A stretch of 64,000 nt of DNA from Eledone cirrhosa (lineage: Eukaryota; Mollusca; Cephalopoda; Octopoda; Eledonidae), in contig OZ024759.1 in the NCBI GenBank assembly GCA_964016885.1, forward strand, positions 2,884,285-2,948,284, written 5' to 3'. Each line of letters opens with the position of its first letter. The first letter of the stretch is position 1. Shown in pieces: positions 15,101-30,649 of this stretch. A program made the translations under genes and the position numbers. A model generated the notes under the pieces. That model was given only the letters and a program-made list of their open reading frames with translations. It did not search any database and was not told where the DNA came from.

Positions 15101-18100
15101 TACCTTTCATTAATGTACTCCACACTTCCTACCTTTCATTAAAGTACTCAATACTTCCTACCTTTCATTAATGTACTCCACACTTCCTACCTTTCATTGA
15201 CATACTCCACCTTCCTACCTTTCATTAATGTACTCCACACTTCCTACCTTTCATTAATGTACTCAATACTTCCTACCTTTCATTGATGTACTCCACACTT
15301 CCTACCTTTCATTGATGTACTCCACATTTCCTAACTTTCATTAATGTACTCCACACTTCCTACCTTTCATTAATGTACTCCACACTTCCTACCTTTCATT
15401 AAAGTACTCAATACTTCCTACCTTTCATTAATGTACTCCACACTTCCTCCCTTTCATTAATGTACTCCACACTTCCTACCTTTCATTAATGTACTCCACA
15501 CTTCCTACCTTTCATTAATGTACTCCACACATCCTACCTTTCATTAATGTACTCCACACATTCTACCTTTCATTGATGTACTCCACACATCCTACCTTTC
15601 ATTGATATACTCCACACTTCCTACCTTTTATTAATGTACTCCACTCTTCCTACCTTTCATTGATGTACTCCAGGCTTCCTACCTTTTATTAATGTACTCC
15701 ACACTTCCTACCTTTTCATTGATGTACTCCACACTTCCTACCTTTCATTAATGTACTCCACACTTCCTACCTTTCATTGATGTACTCCACACTTCCTACC
15801 CTTCATTGATGTACTCCACCCTTCCTACCTTTCATTGATGTACTCCACACTTCCTACCTTTCATTGATGTACTCCACACTTCCTACCCTTCATTGATGTA
15901 CTCCACACTTCCTACCTTTCATTAATGTACTCCACACTTCCTACCTTTCATTGATGTACTCCACACTTCCTACCCTTCATTGATGTACTCCACACTTCCT
16001 ACCTTTCATTAATGTACTCCACACTTCCTACCTTTCATTAATGTACTCCACACTTCCTACCTTTCATTAATGTACTCCACACTTCCTACCTTTCATTGAT
16101 GTACTCCACACTTCCTACCCTTCATTGATGTACTCCACACTTCCTACCTTTCATTAATGTACTCCACACTTCCTACCTTTCATTAATGTACTCAACACAT
16201 CCAACCTTTCATTAATGTACTCCACACTTCCTACCTTTCATTAATGTACTCAACACATCCAACCTTTCATTAATCTACTCCACACTTCCTACCTTTCATT
16301 AATGTACTCCACACTTCCTACCTTTCATTGATGTACTCCACACTTCCTACCTTTCATTAATGTACTCCACACTTCCTACCTTTCATTGATGTACTCCACA
16401 CTTCCTACCTTTCATTGATGTACTCCACACTTCCTACCCTTCATTGATGTACTCCACACTTCCTACCTTTCATTAATGTACTCCACCCTTCCTACCTTTC
16501 ATTGATGTACTCCACACTTCCTACCTTTCATTGATGTACTCCACACTTCCTACCCTTCATTAATGTACTCCACACTTCCTACCTTTTATTAATGTACTCA
16601 ATACTTCCTACCTTTCATTAATGTACTCCACACTTCCTACCTTTCATTGATGTACTCCACACTTCCTACCTTTCATTGATGTACTCCACACTTCCTACCC
16701 TTCATTAATGTACTCCACACTTCCTACCTTTTATTAATGTACTCAATACTTCCTACCTTTCATTAATGTACTCCACACTTCCTACCTTTCATTGATGTAC
16801 ACCACACTTCCTACCTTTCATTAATGTACTCAATACTTCCTACCTTTCATTAATGTACTCCACCCTTCCTACCTTTCATTGATGTACTCCACACTTCCTA
16901 CCTTTCATTAATGTACTCCACACTTCCTACCTTTCATTGATGTACTCCACACTTCCTACCTTTCATTAATGTACTCAATACCTCCTACCTTTCATTGATG
17001 TACTCCACACTTCCTACCTTTCATTGATGTACTCCACACTTCCTACCTTTTATTAATGTACTCCACACTTTCTACCTTTCATTGATGTACTCCACACTTC
17101 CTACCTTTTATTAATGTACTCCACACTTCCTACCTTTCATTGATGTACTCCACACTTCCTACCTTTCATTGATGTACTCCACACTTCCTACCTTTTATTA
17201 ATGTACTCCACACTTCCTACCTTTCATTGATGTACACCACACTTCCTACCTTTCATTGATGTACTCCACACTTCCTACCTTTTATTAATGTACTCCACAC
17301 TTTCTACCTTTCATTGATGTACTCCACACTTCCTACCTTTTATTAATGTACTCCACACTTCCTACCTTTCATTGATGTACTCCACACTTCCTACCTTTCA
17401 TTGATGTACACCACACTTCCTACCTTTCATTGATGTACTCCACACTTCCTACCTTTTATTAATGTACTCCACACTTCCTACCTTTCATTGATGTACTCCA
17501 CACTTCTTACCTTTTATTGATGTACTCCACATTTACAACCTTTCATTGATCTACTCCACACTTCCTACCTTTCATTGATGTACTCCACACTTCCTACCTT
17601 TCATTGATGTACTCCACACATCCTACCTTTCATTAATGTACTCCACACTTCCTACCTTTAATTAATGTACTCCACACTTCATACCTTTCATTGATGTACT
17701 CCACACTTCCTACCTTTCATTGATGTACTCCACACTTCCTACCTTTCATTGATGTACTCCACACTTCCTACCTTTTATTGATGTACTCCACACTTCCTAC
17801 CTTTCATTAATGTACTCCATACATCCTACCTTTTATTAATGTACTCCACACTTCCTACCTTTCATTGATGTACTCCACACTTCCTACCTTTCATTGATGT
17901 ACTCCACACTTCCTACCTTTCATTGATGTACTCCACACTTCCTACCTTTCATTAATGTACTCCACACTTCCTACCTTTCATTGATGTACTCCACACTTCC
18001 TACCTTTCATTGATGTACTCCACACATCCTACCTTTCATTAATGTACTCCACACTTCCTACCTTTAATTAATGTACTCCACACTTCATACCTTTCATTGA

Positions 18101-21100
18101 TGTACTCCACACTTCCTACCTTTCATTGATGTACTCCACACTTCCTACCTTTCATTGATGTACTCCACACTTCCTACCTTTTATTGATGTACTCCACACT
18201 TCCTACCTTTCATTAATGTACTCCATACATCCTACCTTTTATTAATGTACTCCACACTTCCTACCTTTCATTGATGTACTCCACACTTCCTACCTTTCAT
18301 TGATGTACTCCACACTTCCTACCTTTCATTGATGTACTCCACACTTCCTACCTTTCATTAATGTACTCCACACTTCCTACCTTTCATTGATGTACTCCAC
18401 ACTTCCTACCTTTCATTGATGTACTCCACACATCCTACCTTTCATTAATGTACTCCACACTTCCTACCTTTCATTAATGTACTCCACACATCCTACCTTT
18501 AATTGATGTACTCCACACTTCCTACCTTTCATTAATGTACTCCACACTTCCTACCTTTCATTAAAGTACTCCACACTTCCTACCTTTCATTAATGTACTC
18601 CACACTTCCTACCTTTCATTGATGTACTCCACACTTCCTACCTTTCATTAATGTACTCCACACTTCCTACCTTTTATTAATGTACTCCACACTTCCTACC
18701 TTTCATTAATATACTCCACACTTCCTACCTTTCATTAAAGTACTCAATACTTCCTACCTTTCATTAATGTACTCCACACTTCCTACCTTTCATTAATGTA
18801 CTCCACACTTCCTACCTTTCATTGATGTACTCCACACTTCCTACCTTTCATTAATGTACTCCACACTTCCTACCTTTCATTGATGTACTCCACACTTCCT
18901 ACCTTTCATTAATGTACTTAATACTTCCTACCTTTCATTGATGTACTCCACACTTCCTACCTTTCATTAATGTACTCCACACTTCCTACCTTTCATTAAT
19001 GTACTTAATACTTCCTACCTTTCATTGATGTACTCCACACTTCCTACCTTTCATTGAAGTACTCCACACTTCCTACCTTTCATTGATGTACTCCACACTT
19101 CCTACCTTTCATTAATGTACTCCACACTTCCTACCTTTCATTAATGTACTCAATACTTCCTACCTTTCATTGATGTACTCCACACTTCCTACCTTTCATT
19201 AATGTACTCCACACTTCCTACCTTTCATTAATATACTCCACACTTCCTACCTTTCATTGATGTACTCCACACTTCCTACCTTTCATTAATGTACTCCACA
19301 CTTCCTACCTTTCATTAATGTACTCCACATTTCCTACCTTTCATTAAAGTACTCAATACTTCCTACCTTTCATTAATGTACTCCACACTTCCTCCCTTTC
19401 ATTAATGTACTCCACACTTCCTACCTTTCATTAATGTACTCCACACCTCCTACCTTTCATTAATGTACTCCACACTTCCTACCTTTCATTAATGTACTCC
19501 ACACTTCCTACCTTTCATTAATGTACTCCACACTTCCTACCTTTCATTAATGTACTCCACACTTCCTACCTTTCATTAATGTACTCCACACTTCCTACCT
19601 TTCATTAATGTACTCCACACTTCCTACATTTCATTAATGTACTCCACACTTCCTACCTTTCATTAATGTACTCCACACATCCTACCTTTCATTAATGTAC
19701 TCCACACTTCCTACCTTTCATTAATGTACTCAATACTTCCTACCTTTCATTGATGTACTCCACACTTCCTACCTTTCATTAATGTACTCAATACTTCCTA
19801 CCTTTCATTGACGTACTCCACACTTCCTACCTTTCATTGATGTACTCCACACTTCCTACCTTTCATTGACGTACTCCACACTTCCTACCTTTCATTAATG
19901 TACTCCACACTTCCTACCTTTCATTGACGTACTCCACACTTCCTACCTTTCATTAATGTACTCCACACTTCCTACCTTTCATTAATGTACTCAATACTTC
20001 CTATCTTTCATTGATGTACTCCACACTTCCTACCTTTCATTAACGTACTCCACACTTCCTACCTTTCATTAATGTACTCCACACTTCCTACCTTTCATTA
20101 ATGTACTCCACACTTCCTACATTTTATTAATGTACTCCACACTTCCTACCATTTATTTATGTACTCATTACTTCCTACCTTTCATTGATATACTCCACAC
20201 TTCCTTCCTTTCATTAATGTACTCCACACTTCCTACATTTTATTAATGTACTCCACACTTCCTACCATTTATTTATGTACTCATTACTTCCTTCCTTTCA
20301 TTGATGTACTCCACACTTCTTACCTTTCATTAATGTACTCCACACTTCCTACCTTTCATTGATGTACTCCACACATCTTACCTTTCATTAATGTACTCCA
20401 CACATCCTACCTTTCATTGATGTACTCCACACTTCCTACCTTTCATTGATGTACTCCACACTTCCTACCTTTCATTAACGTACTCCACACTTCCTACCTT
20501 TCATTAATGTACTCCACACTTCCTACCTTTCATTAATGTACTCCACACTTCCTACATTTTATTAATGTACTCCACACTTCCTACATTTTATTAATGTACT
20601 CCACACTTCCTACCGTTTATTAATGTACTCATTACTTCCTACCTTTCATTGATGTACTCCACACTTCCTACCTTTCATTGATGTACTCCACACTTCCTAC
20701 CTTTCATTAATGTACTCCACACTTCCTACCTTTCATTAATGTACTCCACACTTCCTACATTTTATTAATGTACTCCACACTTCCTACCGTTTATTAATGT
20801 ACTCATTACTTCCTACCTTTCATTGATGTACTCTACACATCCTACCTTTCATTAATGTACTCCACACTTCCTACCTTTCATTAATGTACTCCACACTTCC
20901 TACCTTTCATTGATGTACTCCACACTTCCTACCTTTCATTGATGTACTCCACACCTCCTACCTTTCATTGATGTACTCCACACTTCCTACCTTTCATTGA
21001 TGTGCTCCACACTTCTTACCTTTCATTGATATACTCCACACTTCCTACCTTTCATTAATGTACTCCACACTTCCTACCATTCATTGATGTACTCCACACA

Positions 21101-24100
21101 TCCTACATTTCATTGATGTACTCCAAACTTGCTACCTTTCATTGATGTACTCCACATTTCCTACCTTTCATTGATGTACTCCACACTTCCTACCTTTCAT
21201 TAATGTACTCCACACATCCTACCTTTCATTGATGTACTCCACACTTCCTACCTTTCATTAATCTACTCCACACTTCCTACCTTTCATTGATGTACTCCAC
21301 ACTTCCTACCTTTCATTAATGTACTCCACACTTCCTACCTTTCATTGATGTACTCCACACTTCCTACCTTTCATTCATGTACTCCACACTTCCTATCTTT
21401 TATTGATGTACTCCACACTTCCTACCTTTCATTGATGTACTCCACACTTCCTACCTTTCATTCATGTACTACACACTTCCTACCTTTCATTGATGTACTC
21501 CACACTTCTTACCTTTCATTGATGTACTCCACACTTCCTACCTTTTATGAACGTACTCAATACTTCCTACCTTTCATTGATGTACTCCACACTTCCTACC
21601 TTTCATTAATGTACTCCACACTTCCTAACTTTTATTAATGTACTCCACACTTCCTACCTTTCATTGATGTACTCCACACTTCCTACCGTTTATTAATGTA
21701 CTCAATACTTCCTACCTTTCATTGATGTACTCCACACTTCTTACCTTTCATTGATGTACTCCACACTTCCTACCTTTTATGAACGTACTCAATACTTCCT
21801 ACCTTTCATTGATGTACTCCACACTTCCTACCTTTCATTAATGTACTCCACACTTCCTTACTTTTATTAATGTACTCCACACTTCCTACCTTTCATTGAT
21901 GTACTCCACACTTCCTACCGTTTATTAATGTACTCAATACTTCCTACCTTTCATTGATGTACTCCACACTTCCTACCTTTTATTAATGTACTCAATACTT
22001 CCTACCTTTCATTGATGTACTCCACACTTCCTACCTTTCATTAATGTACTCCACACATCCTACCTTTCATTAATGTACTCCACACTTCCTACCTTTCATT
22101 GATCTATTCCACACTTCCTACCTTTCATTGATGTACTCCACACATCCTACCTTTCATTAATGTACTCCACACATCCTACCTTTCATTAATGTACTCCACA
22201 CATCCTACCTTTCATTAATGTACTCCACACATCCTACCTTTCATTAATGTACTCCACACTTCCTACCTTTTATTGATGTACTCCACACTTCCTACCTTTC
22301 ATTGATGTACTCCACATTTCCTACCTTTCATTGATGTACTCCATACTTCCTACCTTTCATTGATGTACTCCACACTTCCTACCTTTCATTGATGTACTCC
22401 ACACTTCCTACCTTTCATTGATGTACTCCACACTTCCTACCTTTCATTGATGTACTCCACACTTCTTACCTTTCATTGATGTACTCCACACTTCCTACCT
22501 TTCATTGATGTACTCCACACTTCCTACCTTTCATTGATGTACTCCACACTTCCTACCTTTCATTAATGTACTCCACACATCCGACCTTTCATTAATGTAC
22601 TCCACACATTCTAACTTTCATTGATGTACTCCACACTTCCTACCTTTCATTGATGTACTCCACACTTCCTACCTTTTATTAATGTACTCCACTCTTCCTA
22701 CCTTTCATTGATGTACTCCAGGCTTCCTACCTTTCATTGATGTACTCCACACTTCCTACCTTTCATTGATGTACTCCACACATCCTACCTTTCATTGATG
22801 TACTCCACACTTCCTACCTTTCATTAATGTACTCCACACTTCCTACCTTTTCATTGATGTACTCCACACATCCTCCCTTTCATCAATGTACTCCACACAT
22901 CCTACCTTTCATTGATGTACTCCACACTTCCTACCTTTCATTAATGTACTCCACACTTCCTAACTTTCATTAATGTACTCCACACATCCTACCTTTCATT
23001 GATGTACTCCACACATCCTACCTTTCATTGATGTACTCCACACTTCCTACCTTTCATTAATGTACTCCACACCTCCTACCTTTCATTGATGTACTCCACA
23101 CATCCTACCTTTCATTGATGTACTCCACACTTCCTACCTTTCATTAATGTACTCCACACCTCCTACCTTTCATTGATGTACTCCAGGCTTCCTACCTTTC
23201 ATTAATGTACTCCACACATCCTACCTTTCATTAATGTACTCTACACTTCCTACCGTTTATTAATGTACTCCACACTTCCTACCTTTCATTGATGTACTCC
23301 ACACTTCCTACCTTTCATTGATGTACTCCAGGCTTCCTACCTTTTATTAATGTACTCCAGACTTCCTATCTTTCATTGATGTACTCCACACTTCCTACCT
23401 TTCATTAATGTACTCCACACATCCTACCTTTCATTAATGTACTCCACACTTCCTACCTTTCATTAATGTACTCAATACTTCCTACCTTTCATTGATGTAC
23501 ACCACACTTCCTACCTTTTATTGATGTACTCCACACTTCCTACCTTTCATTAATGTACTCAATACTTCCTACCTTTCATTGATGTACTCCACACTTCCTA
23601 CCTTTCATTAATGTACTCAATACTTCCTACCTTTCATTGACGTACTCCACACTTCCTACCTTTCATTGACGTACTCCACACTTCCTACCTTTCATTAATG
23701 TACTCCACACTTCCTACCTTTCATTAATGTACTCAATACTTCCTATCTTTCATTGATGTACTCCACACTTCCTACCTTTCATTAACGTACTCCACACTTC
23801 CTACCTTTCATTAATGTACTCCACACTTCCTACCTTTCATTAATGTACTCCACACTTCCTACCGTTTATTTATGTACTCATTACTTCCTACCTTTCATTA
23901 ATGTACTCCACACTTCCTACCTTTCATTAATGTACTCCACACTTCCTACATTTTATTAATGTACTCCACACTTCCTACCGTTTATTAATGTACTCATTAC
24001 TTCCTACCTTTCATTGATGTACTCCACACATCTTACCTTTCATTAATGTACTCCACACATCCTACCTTTCATTGATGTACTCCACACTTCCTACCTTTCA

Positions 24101-27100
24101 TTGATGTACTCCACACTTCCTACCTTTCATTAACGTACTCCACACTTCCTACCTTTCATTAATGTACTCCACACTTCCTACCTTTCATTAATGTACTCCA
24201 CACTTCCTACCGTTTATTAATGTACTCATTACTTCCTACCTTTCATTGATGTACTCTACACATCCTACCTTTCATTAATGTACTCCACACTTCCTACCTT
24301 TCATTAATGTACTCCACACTTCCTACCTTTCATTGATGTACTCCACACCTCCTACCTTTCATTGATGTACTCCACACTTCCTACCTTTCATTGATATACT
24401 CCACACTTCCTACCTTTCATTAATGTACTCCACACTTCCTACCATTCATTGATGTACTCCACACATCCTACATTTCATTGATGTACTCCAAACTTGCTAC
24501 CTTTCATTGATGTACTCCACATTTCCTACCTTTCATTGATGTACTCCACACTTCCTACCTTTCATTAATATACTCCACACTTCCTACCTCTCATTGATGT
24601 ACTCCACACATCCTACCTTTCATTGATGTACTCCACACATCCTACCTTTCATTGATGTACTCCACACATCCTACCTTTCATTGATGTACTCCACACTTCC
24701 TATCTTTTATTAATGTACTCCACACTTCCTACCGTTTATTAATGTGCTCCACACTTCCTAACTTCCATTAATCTACTCCACACTTCCTACCTTTCATTAA
24801 TATACTCCACACATCCTACCTTTCATTAATGTACTCCACACATTCTAACTTTCATTGATGTACTCCACACTTCCTACCTTTTATTAATGTACTCCACTCT
24901 TCCTACCTTTCATTGATGTACTCCAGGCTTCCTACCTTTCATTGATGTACTCCACACTTCCTACCTTTCATTGATGTACTCCACACTTCCTACCTTTCAT
25001 TAATGTACTCCACACTTCCTACCTTTTCATTGATGTACTCCACACATCCTCCCTTTCATCAATGTACTCCACACATCCTACCTTTCATTGATGTACTCCA
25101 CACTTCCTACCTTTCATTAATGTACTCCACACATCCTACCTTTCATTGATGTACTCCACACTTCCTAACTTTCATTAATGTACTCCACACATCCTACCTT
25201 TCATTGATGTACTCCACACATCCTACCATTCATTGATGTACTCCACACATCCTACCTTTCATTGATGTACTCCACACTTCCTACCTTTCATTAATGTACT
25301 CCACACCTCCTACCTTTCATTGATGTACTCCAGGCTTCCTACCTTTCATTAATGTACTCCACACATCCTACCTTTCATTGATGTACTCCACACATCCTAC
25401 CTTTCATTGATGTACTCCACACTTCCTACCTTTCATTAATGTACTCCACACCTCCTACCTTTCATTAATGTACTCCACACCTCCTACCTTTCATTGATGT
25501 ACTCCACACATCCTACCTTTCATTGATGTACTCCACACTTCCTACCTTTCATTAATGTACTCCACACCTCCTACCTTTCATTGATGTACTCCAGGCTTCC
25601 TACCTTTCATTAATGTACTCCACACATCCTACCTTTCATTGATGTACTCCACACATCCTACCTTTCATTGATGTACTCCACACTTCCTACCTTTCATTAA
25701 TGTACTCCACACCTCCTACCTTTCATTGATGTACTCCACACATCCTACCTTTCATTGATGTACTCCACACTTCCTACCTTTCATTAATGTACTCCACACC
25801 TCCTACCTTTCATTGATGTACTCCAGGCTTCCTACCTTTCATTAATGTACTCCACACATCCTACCTTTCATTGATGTACTCCACACATCCTACCTTTCAT
25901 TGATGTACTCCACACATCCTACCTTTCATTGATGTACTCCACACTTCCTACCTTTCATTAATGTACTCCACACCTCCTACCTTTCATTGATGTACTCCAC
26001 ACATCCTACCTTTCATTGATGTACTCCACACTTCCTACCTTTCATTAATGTACTCCACACCTCCTACCTTTCATTGATGTACTCCACACATCCTACCTTT
26101 CATTGATGTACTCCACACTTCCTACCTTTCATTAATGTACTCCACACCTCCTACCTTTCATTGATGTACTCCACACATCCTACCTTTCATTGATGTACTC
26201 CACACTTCCTACCTTTCATTAATGTACTCCACACCTCCTACCTTTCATTGATGTACTCCACACATCCTACCTTTCATTGATGTACTCCACACTTCCTACC
26301 TTTCATTAATGTACTCCACACCTCCTACCTTTCATTGATGTACTCCACACTTCCTATCTTTTATTAATGTACTCCACACTTCCTACCGTTTATTAATGTA
26401 CTCCACACTTCCTACCTTTCATTGATGTACTCCACACTTCCTACCTTTTATTAATGTACTCCACACTTCCTACCGTTTATTAATGTACTCCACACCTCCT
26501 ACCTTTCATTGATGTACTCCACACTTCCTACCTTTCATTGATGTACTCCAGGCTTCCTACCTTTTATTAATGTACTCCAGACTTCCTATCTTTCATTGAT
26601 GTACTCCACACTTCCTACCTTTCATTAATGTATTCCACACTTCCTACCTTTCATTAATGTACTCCATACTTCCTACCCTTTATTAATGTACTCCACACTT
26701 CCTACCTTTCATTGATGTACTCCACACTTCCTATCTTTTATTAATGTACTCCACACTTCCTACCGTTTATTAATGTGCTCCACACTTCCTAACTTCCATT
26801 AATCTACTCCACACTTCCTACCGTTTATTAATGTACTCCACACTTCCTACCTTTCATTGATGTACTCCACACTTCCTACCTTTCAATGATGTACTCCACA
26901 CTTCCTACCTTTCATTGATGTACTCCACACTTCCTACCTTTCATTAATGTACTCCACACATCCTACCTTTCATTAATGTACTCCACACATCCTACCTTTC
27001 ATTAATATACTCCACACTTCCTACCTTTCATTGATGTACTCCACACTTCCTGCCTTTTATTAATATACTCCACACTTCCTACCTTTCATTGATGTACTCC

Positions 27101-28835
27101 ACACTTCCTGCCTTTTATTAATGTACTCCACACTTCCTCACTTTCATTGATATACTCCACACTTCCTACCTTTCATTAATGTACTCCACACTTCCTACCT
27201 TTCATTGATGTACTCCACACTTCCTACCTTTCATTGACATACTCCACCTTCCTACCTTTTATTAATGTACTCCACACTTCCTACCTTTTATTAATGTACT
27301 CAATACTTCCTACCTTTTATTGATGTACTCCACACTTCCTACCTTTCATTGATGTACTCCACACTTCCTACCTTTTATTAACGTATTCCACACTTCCTAC
27401 GTTTCATTGATGTACTCCACACTTCCTACCTTTCATTGATGTACTCCACACTTCCTACCTTTCATTTATGTACTCCACACTTCTTACCTTTCATTGATGT
27501 ACTCCACACTTCCTACCTTCTATTAATGTATTCCACACTTCCTACCTTTTATTGATGTACTCCACACTTCCTACGTTTCATTGATGTACTCCACACTTCC
27601 TACCTTTCATTGACATACTCCACCTTCCTACCTTTTATTAATGTACTCCACACTTCCTACCTTTTATTAATGTACTCAATACTTCCTACCTTTTATTGAT
27701 GTACTCCACACTTCCTACCTTTTATTAACGTATTCCACACTTCCTACCTTTCATTAATGTACTCCACACTTCCTACCTTTCATTGATGTACTCCACACTT
27801 CCTACCTTTCATTAATGTACTCCACACTTCCTACCTTTCATTGATGTACTCCACACTTCCTACGTTTCATTGATGTACTCCACACTTCCTACCTTTCATT
27901 GATGTACTCCACACTTCTTACCTTTCCTTGATGTACTCCACACTTCCTACCTTTCATTGATGTACTCCACACTTCCTACCTTTCATTGTTGTACTCCACA
28001 CTTCTTACCTTTCATTGATGTACTCCACACATCCTACCTTTCATTGATGTACTCCACACTTCTTACCTTTCATTGATGTACTCCACACTTCCTACCTTTC
28101 GTTGATGTACTCCACACTTCTTACCTTTCATTGATGTACTCCACACTTCTTACCTTTCATTGATGTACTCCACACTTCCTACCTTTCATTAATGTACTCC
28201 ACACATCCTACCTTTCATTGATGTACTCCACACTTTCTACCTTTTATTAATGTACTCCACATTTCCTACCTTTCATTAATGTACTCCACACTTCCTACCT
28301 TTCATTAATCTACTCCACACTTCCTACATTAATGTACTCCAGGCTTCCTACCGTTTATTAATGTACTCCACACTTCCTACCTTGTATGAATGTACTCAAT
28401 ACATCATACCTTTCATTGATGTACTCCACACCTCCTACCTTTCATTGATATACTCCACACTTCCTACCTTTCATTGATGTACTCCACATTTCCTACCTTT
28501 TATTGTTGTACTCCACACTTCCTACCTTTCATTGATGTACTCCACATTTCCTACCTTTTATTGTTGTACTCCACACTTCCTACCTTTCATTGATGTACTC
28601 CACACTTCCTACCTTTCATTGATGTACTCCACATTTCCTACCTTTTATTGTTGTACTCCACACTTCCTACCTTTCATTGATGTACTCCACACTTCCTACC
28701 TTTCATTAATCTACTCCACACTTCCTACCGTTTATTAATATACTCCACACTTCCTACCTTGTATGAATGTACTCAATACATCCTACCTTTCATTGATGTA
28801 CTCCACGCTTCCTAGCTTTCATTAATGTACTCAAC
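3101..28835 (+). repeat. 29-bp satellite array (array A), about 887 copies
   Basis: One continuous head-to-tail array of a 29-bp monomer with the core CACTTCCTACCTTTC followed by ATTRATGTACTC. The + strand is pyrimidine-rich. Monomers differ at a few fixed spots: ATTGATG or ATTAATG, CACACTT, CACACAT, CACACCT or CAATACT, and CTTTC or CTTTT. Diagnostic variants recur at distances that are multiples of 29 (87, 290, 1392 and 2088 bp), so it grows by block duplication. Single-base indels are rare (for example near 8205 and 12800). The monomer carries TGA or TAA and 29 is not a multiple of 3, so open frames are short and meaningless. The first and last monomers (3101, 28835) are somewhat diverged. 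Confidence 0.98.
25920..26345 (+). repeat. 87-bp higher-order trimer inside array A
   Basis: In this stretch the 29-bp monomers cycle in a fixed order of three: ATTAATG with CACACCT, ATTGATG with CACACAT, ATTGATG with CACACTT. The 87-bp trimer repeats about five times in a row, and looser versions occur back to about 25,270. It is a recently amplified higher-order unit. Confidence 0.85.
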
Positions 28836-29107
28836 TTTACCATTTTGTAATTTATTCCATTGTGTGTATTTTTTATATGGTTTATTTCACGTTGATACCT
28901 TATCTCACCCTACTCATTGTATATATGTGTGTATGTATATGTATATGTATATGTCTATGTGTGTGCCTATGTGTGCGTGAGTATATGTGAATACATACAT
29001 ATGTATGTAGGGGTATATATGTGTATATATGTATGTCTGTCTGTACACACATGTATGGGTGTGTAAATATGCATGTATGTGTTTATATACACATATATGT
29101 ATGTATA

Positions 29108-29183
<76 letters not shown>

Positions 29184-29345
29184 TATGTGTGGGTGGGTAT
29201 GTGTAACTGTATGTATAATTTATGCAAATGTATAAGTATGTGTAGGTATGTGTGCGTAGATATGCATGCGATTGTGTGATTGTAGGCCTATGTAACTATG
29301 CGCGTGTGTGTATGTGCGTATGTTTATGTGTGTATGTATGTATTT
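28836..29345. repeat. TG/TATG-rich region with (TA)n core
   Basis: Low-complexity DNA made of TATG, TGTG and TATA words. A pure (TA)n run of about 65 bases starts near 29,117. Overlapping frames on both strands are microsatellite artefacts. The first 80 bases are plain AT-rich flank of array A. Confidence 0.9.
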
Positions 29346-29561
29346 TTTTATCAATCGACTTTCGTCAAATTGGACCGAGGAAACAATGTTTCCGTTGGTC
29401 TTTCCAATTGCTAGTAATATCTATCGGTCGCAACTCCAGGTAGAAGGAGCAACGTGAAATAAAGTGTCTTGCTCAAGGACATAACGCATCGCCTGGTCCA
29501 AGAATCGAACTGACAACCTCACGATAGCGAATCCAATTCTCTTACCACTCAGCGACATGCC
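29346..29561 (-). mobile_element. tRNA-derived SINE, minus strand
   Basis: On the minus strand the element starts with a tRNA-like head: an A box resembling TCGCTGAGTGGTAAGAG and a B box resembling GGTTGTCAGTTCGATTC. The body includes AACGTGAAATAAAGTG (plus-strand sense) and CCAATTGC. The same family is on the + strand at 59235-59460, with an identical order of parts. It is flanked by TATG repeats on both sides, a common landing place. Not a functional tRNA: the cloverleaf is incomplete. Confidence 0.85.
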
Positions 29562-29812
29562 TGTATGTATGTATGTATGTATGTATGTGTGCGTGCATGT
29601 GTGTGTATATATGGATGTATGCAAGTGTGTGTATCTGTATGCGTGTATGTGTGTCTGTATGTGCGTACATGTGTGTGTGTGTGTATACATATATACATAT
29701 ATACATATATATGTATACATATGTGTGCGTATGTATGTATATATGTTTATACATATACGTGCGTGTATGGGCGTGTATATATGTACGCATGCATATATGT
29801 GTGTCTGTCTTA
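29562..29812. repeat. TATG/TGTG microsatellite
   Basis: Tandem TATG at 29,563-29,590 passes into mixed TGTG, TATA and CGTG words. Open frames on both strands here are low-complexity artefacts. Confidence 0.9.
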
Positions 29813-30160
29813 GACTATGGCAGATACTTTTACAAGCCACATAGTAGTTTTCTCACCAATGAATGAATGAATACAGCCAGTGGTCCCATTTGACTGGTCA
29901 AGGAAGGAGTGACACCTCAAATTTTGAGCCAATGAGTAGACCACACAAACAGGATGACGTCAATTGCTGGGGATGAAACGGGCCGAATATTGTCAGTTGG
30001 AAGAAATGCCTTGAAAACGATAAACATATCTGAGGACCTTGTGAATGCAGAGTCAGGTTCGATCTATAATAGATCCTGCCTTGAGCTGATCGTCAGAGAA
30101 ACATATTTAATATGTTAATAAGTTGTGTTTTAATGCTTTAATGCATCACTGGATTCCTCG
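29813..30160. other. Unassigned dispersed-repeat-like DNA, no gene
   Basis: Moderately complex sequence with no open frame of note and no family that I can name. It lies between microsatellites and Penelope-derived DNA and is probably a decayed transposon. Confidence 0.4.
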
Positions 30161-30169
30161 TTATCTATA

Positions 30170-30206
30170 ATATATATCTATATATATATATATATATATA
30201 TATATA
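30170..30206. repeat. (TA)n microsatellite
   Basis: A short TA run. It is followed at once by a decayed CTGATGA-like word (TTGATGAGTCTC at 30,210) discussed under rejected items. Confidence 0.8.
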
Positions 30207-30348
30207 GCGTTGATGAGTCTCAAAATTGTGTAGGACAAGAGGATATAGAGAGGGCTCACAGCCAAACTCGCACGTGGTGAAGAATCTGCTAAAAGCCAAA
30301 CTTCTACGTAGTAAAAAAATCTGCTGACCGTTGCTGGAGACGTATATA

Positions 30349-30500
30349 GTGGTAGAACACTGGAAGGTAATATCCGTAGTAGTAGAGCACTCATTCCATG
30401 GGACGAGTTAGGTAGAAGTGGTTACACAACAGTTACTTCACCATACCGAGAACAATTGTTTCACCTTAGCGGATCCTCAGATCGTAATGGACATGGTCAT
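30349..30500 (+). repeat. Dispersed repeat shared with 59491-59634 (inverted)
   Basis: About 150 bases beginning GGTAGAACACTGGAAGGTAA and containing GAGAACAATTGTTTCACC match the reverse complement of 59491-59634 at most positions. It lies beside a Penelope GIY-YIG fragment and could be part of a Penelope terminal region, but neither copy has coding sequence. Confidence 0.75.
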
Positions 30501-30649
30501 ACGGAACAGGAAGGACAACCGAACGAACGCGCATGCGCAGAAACGGTCACTTCACTCAGGCAATACTAAATTGCGTGCGAGAGGTGAAAGGGAGATAACT
30601 ACAAAAGTCCGAAAGTTTCTAGTTGATAAGAAAATTAGGATGTTGTAAT

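Noticed and set aside
29346..29561. tRNA gene
   Set aside because: A and B boxes are present but the cloverleaf is incomplete and the sequence continues into a SINE body; the same holds at 59,046-59,208 and 59,235-59,460.
30205..30250. Another hammerhead (TTGATGAGTCTC then GGACAAGAGG)
   Set aside because: The core lacks the C of CTGATGA and has no GAAA, and stem II pairs poorly. It may be a decayed relative but cannot be supported.
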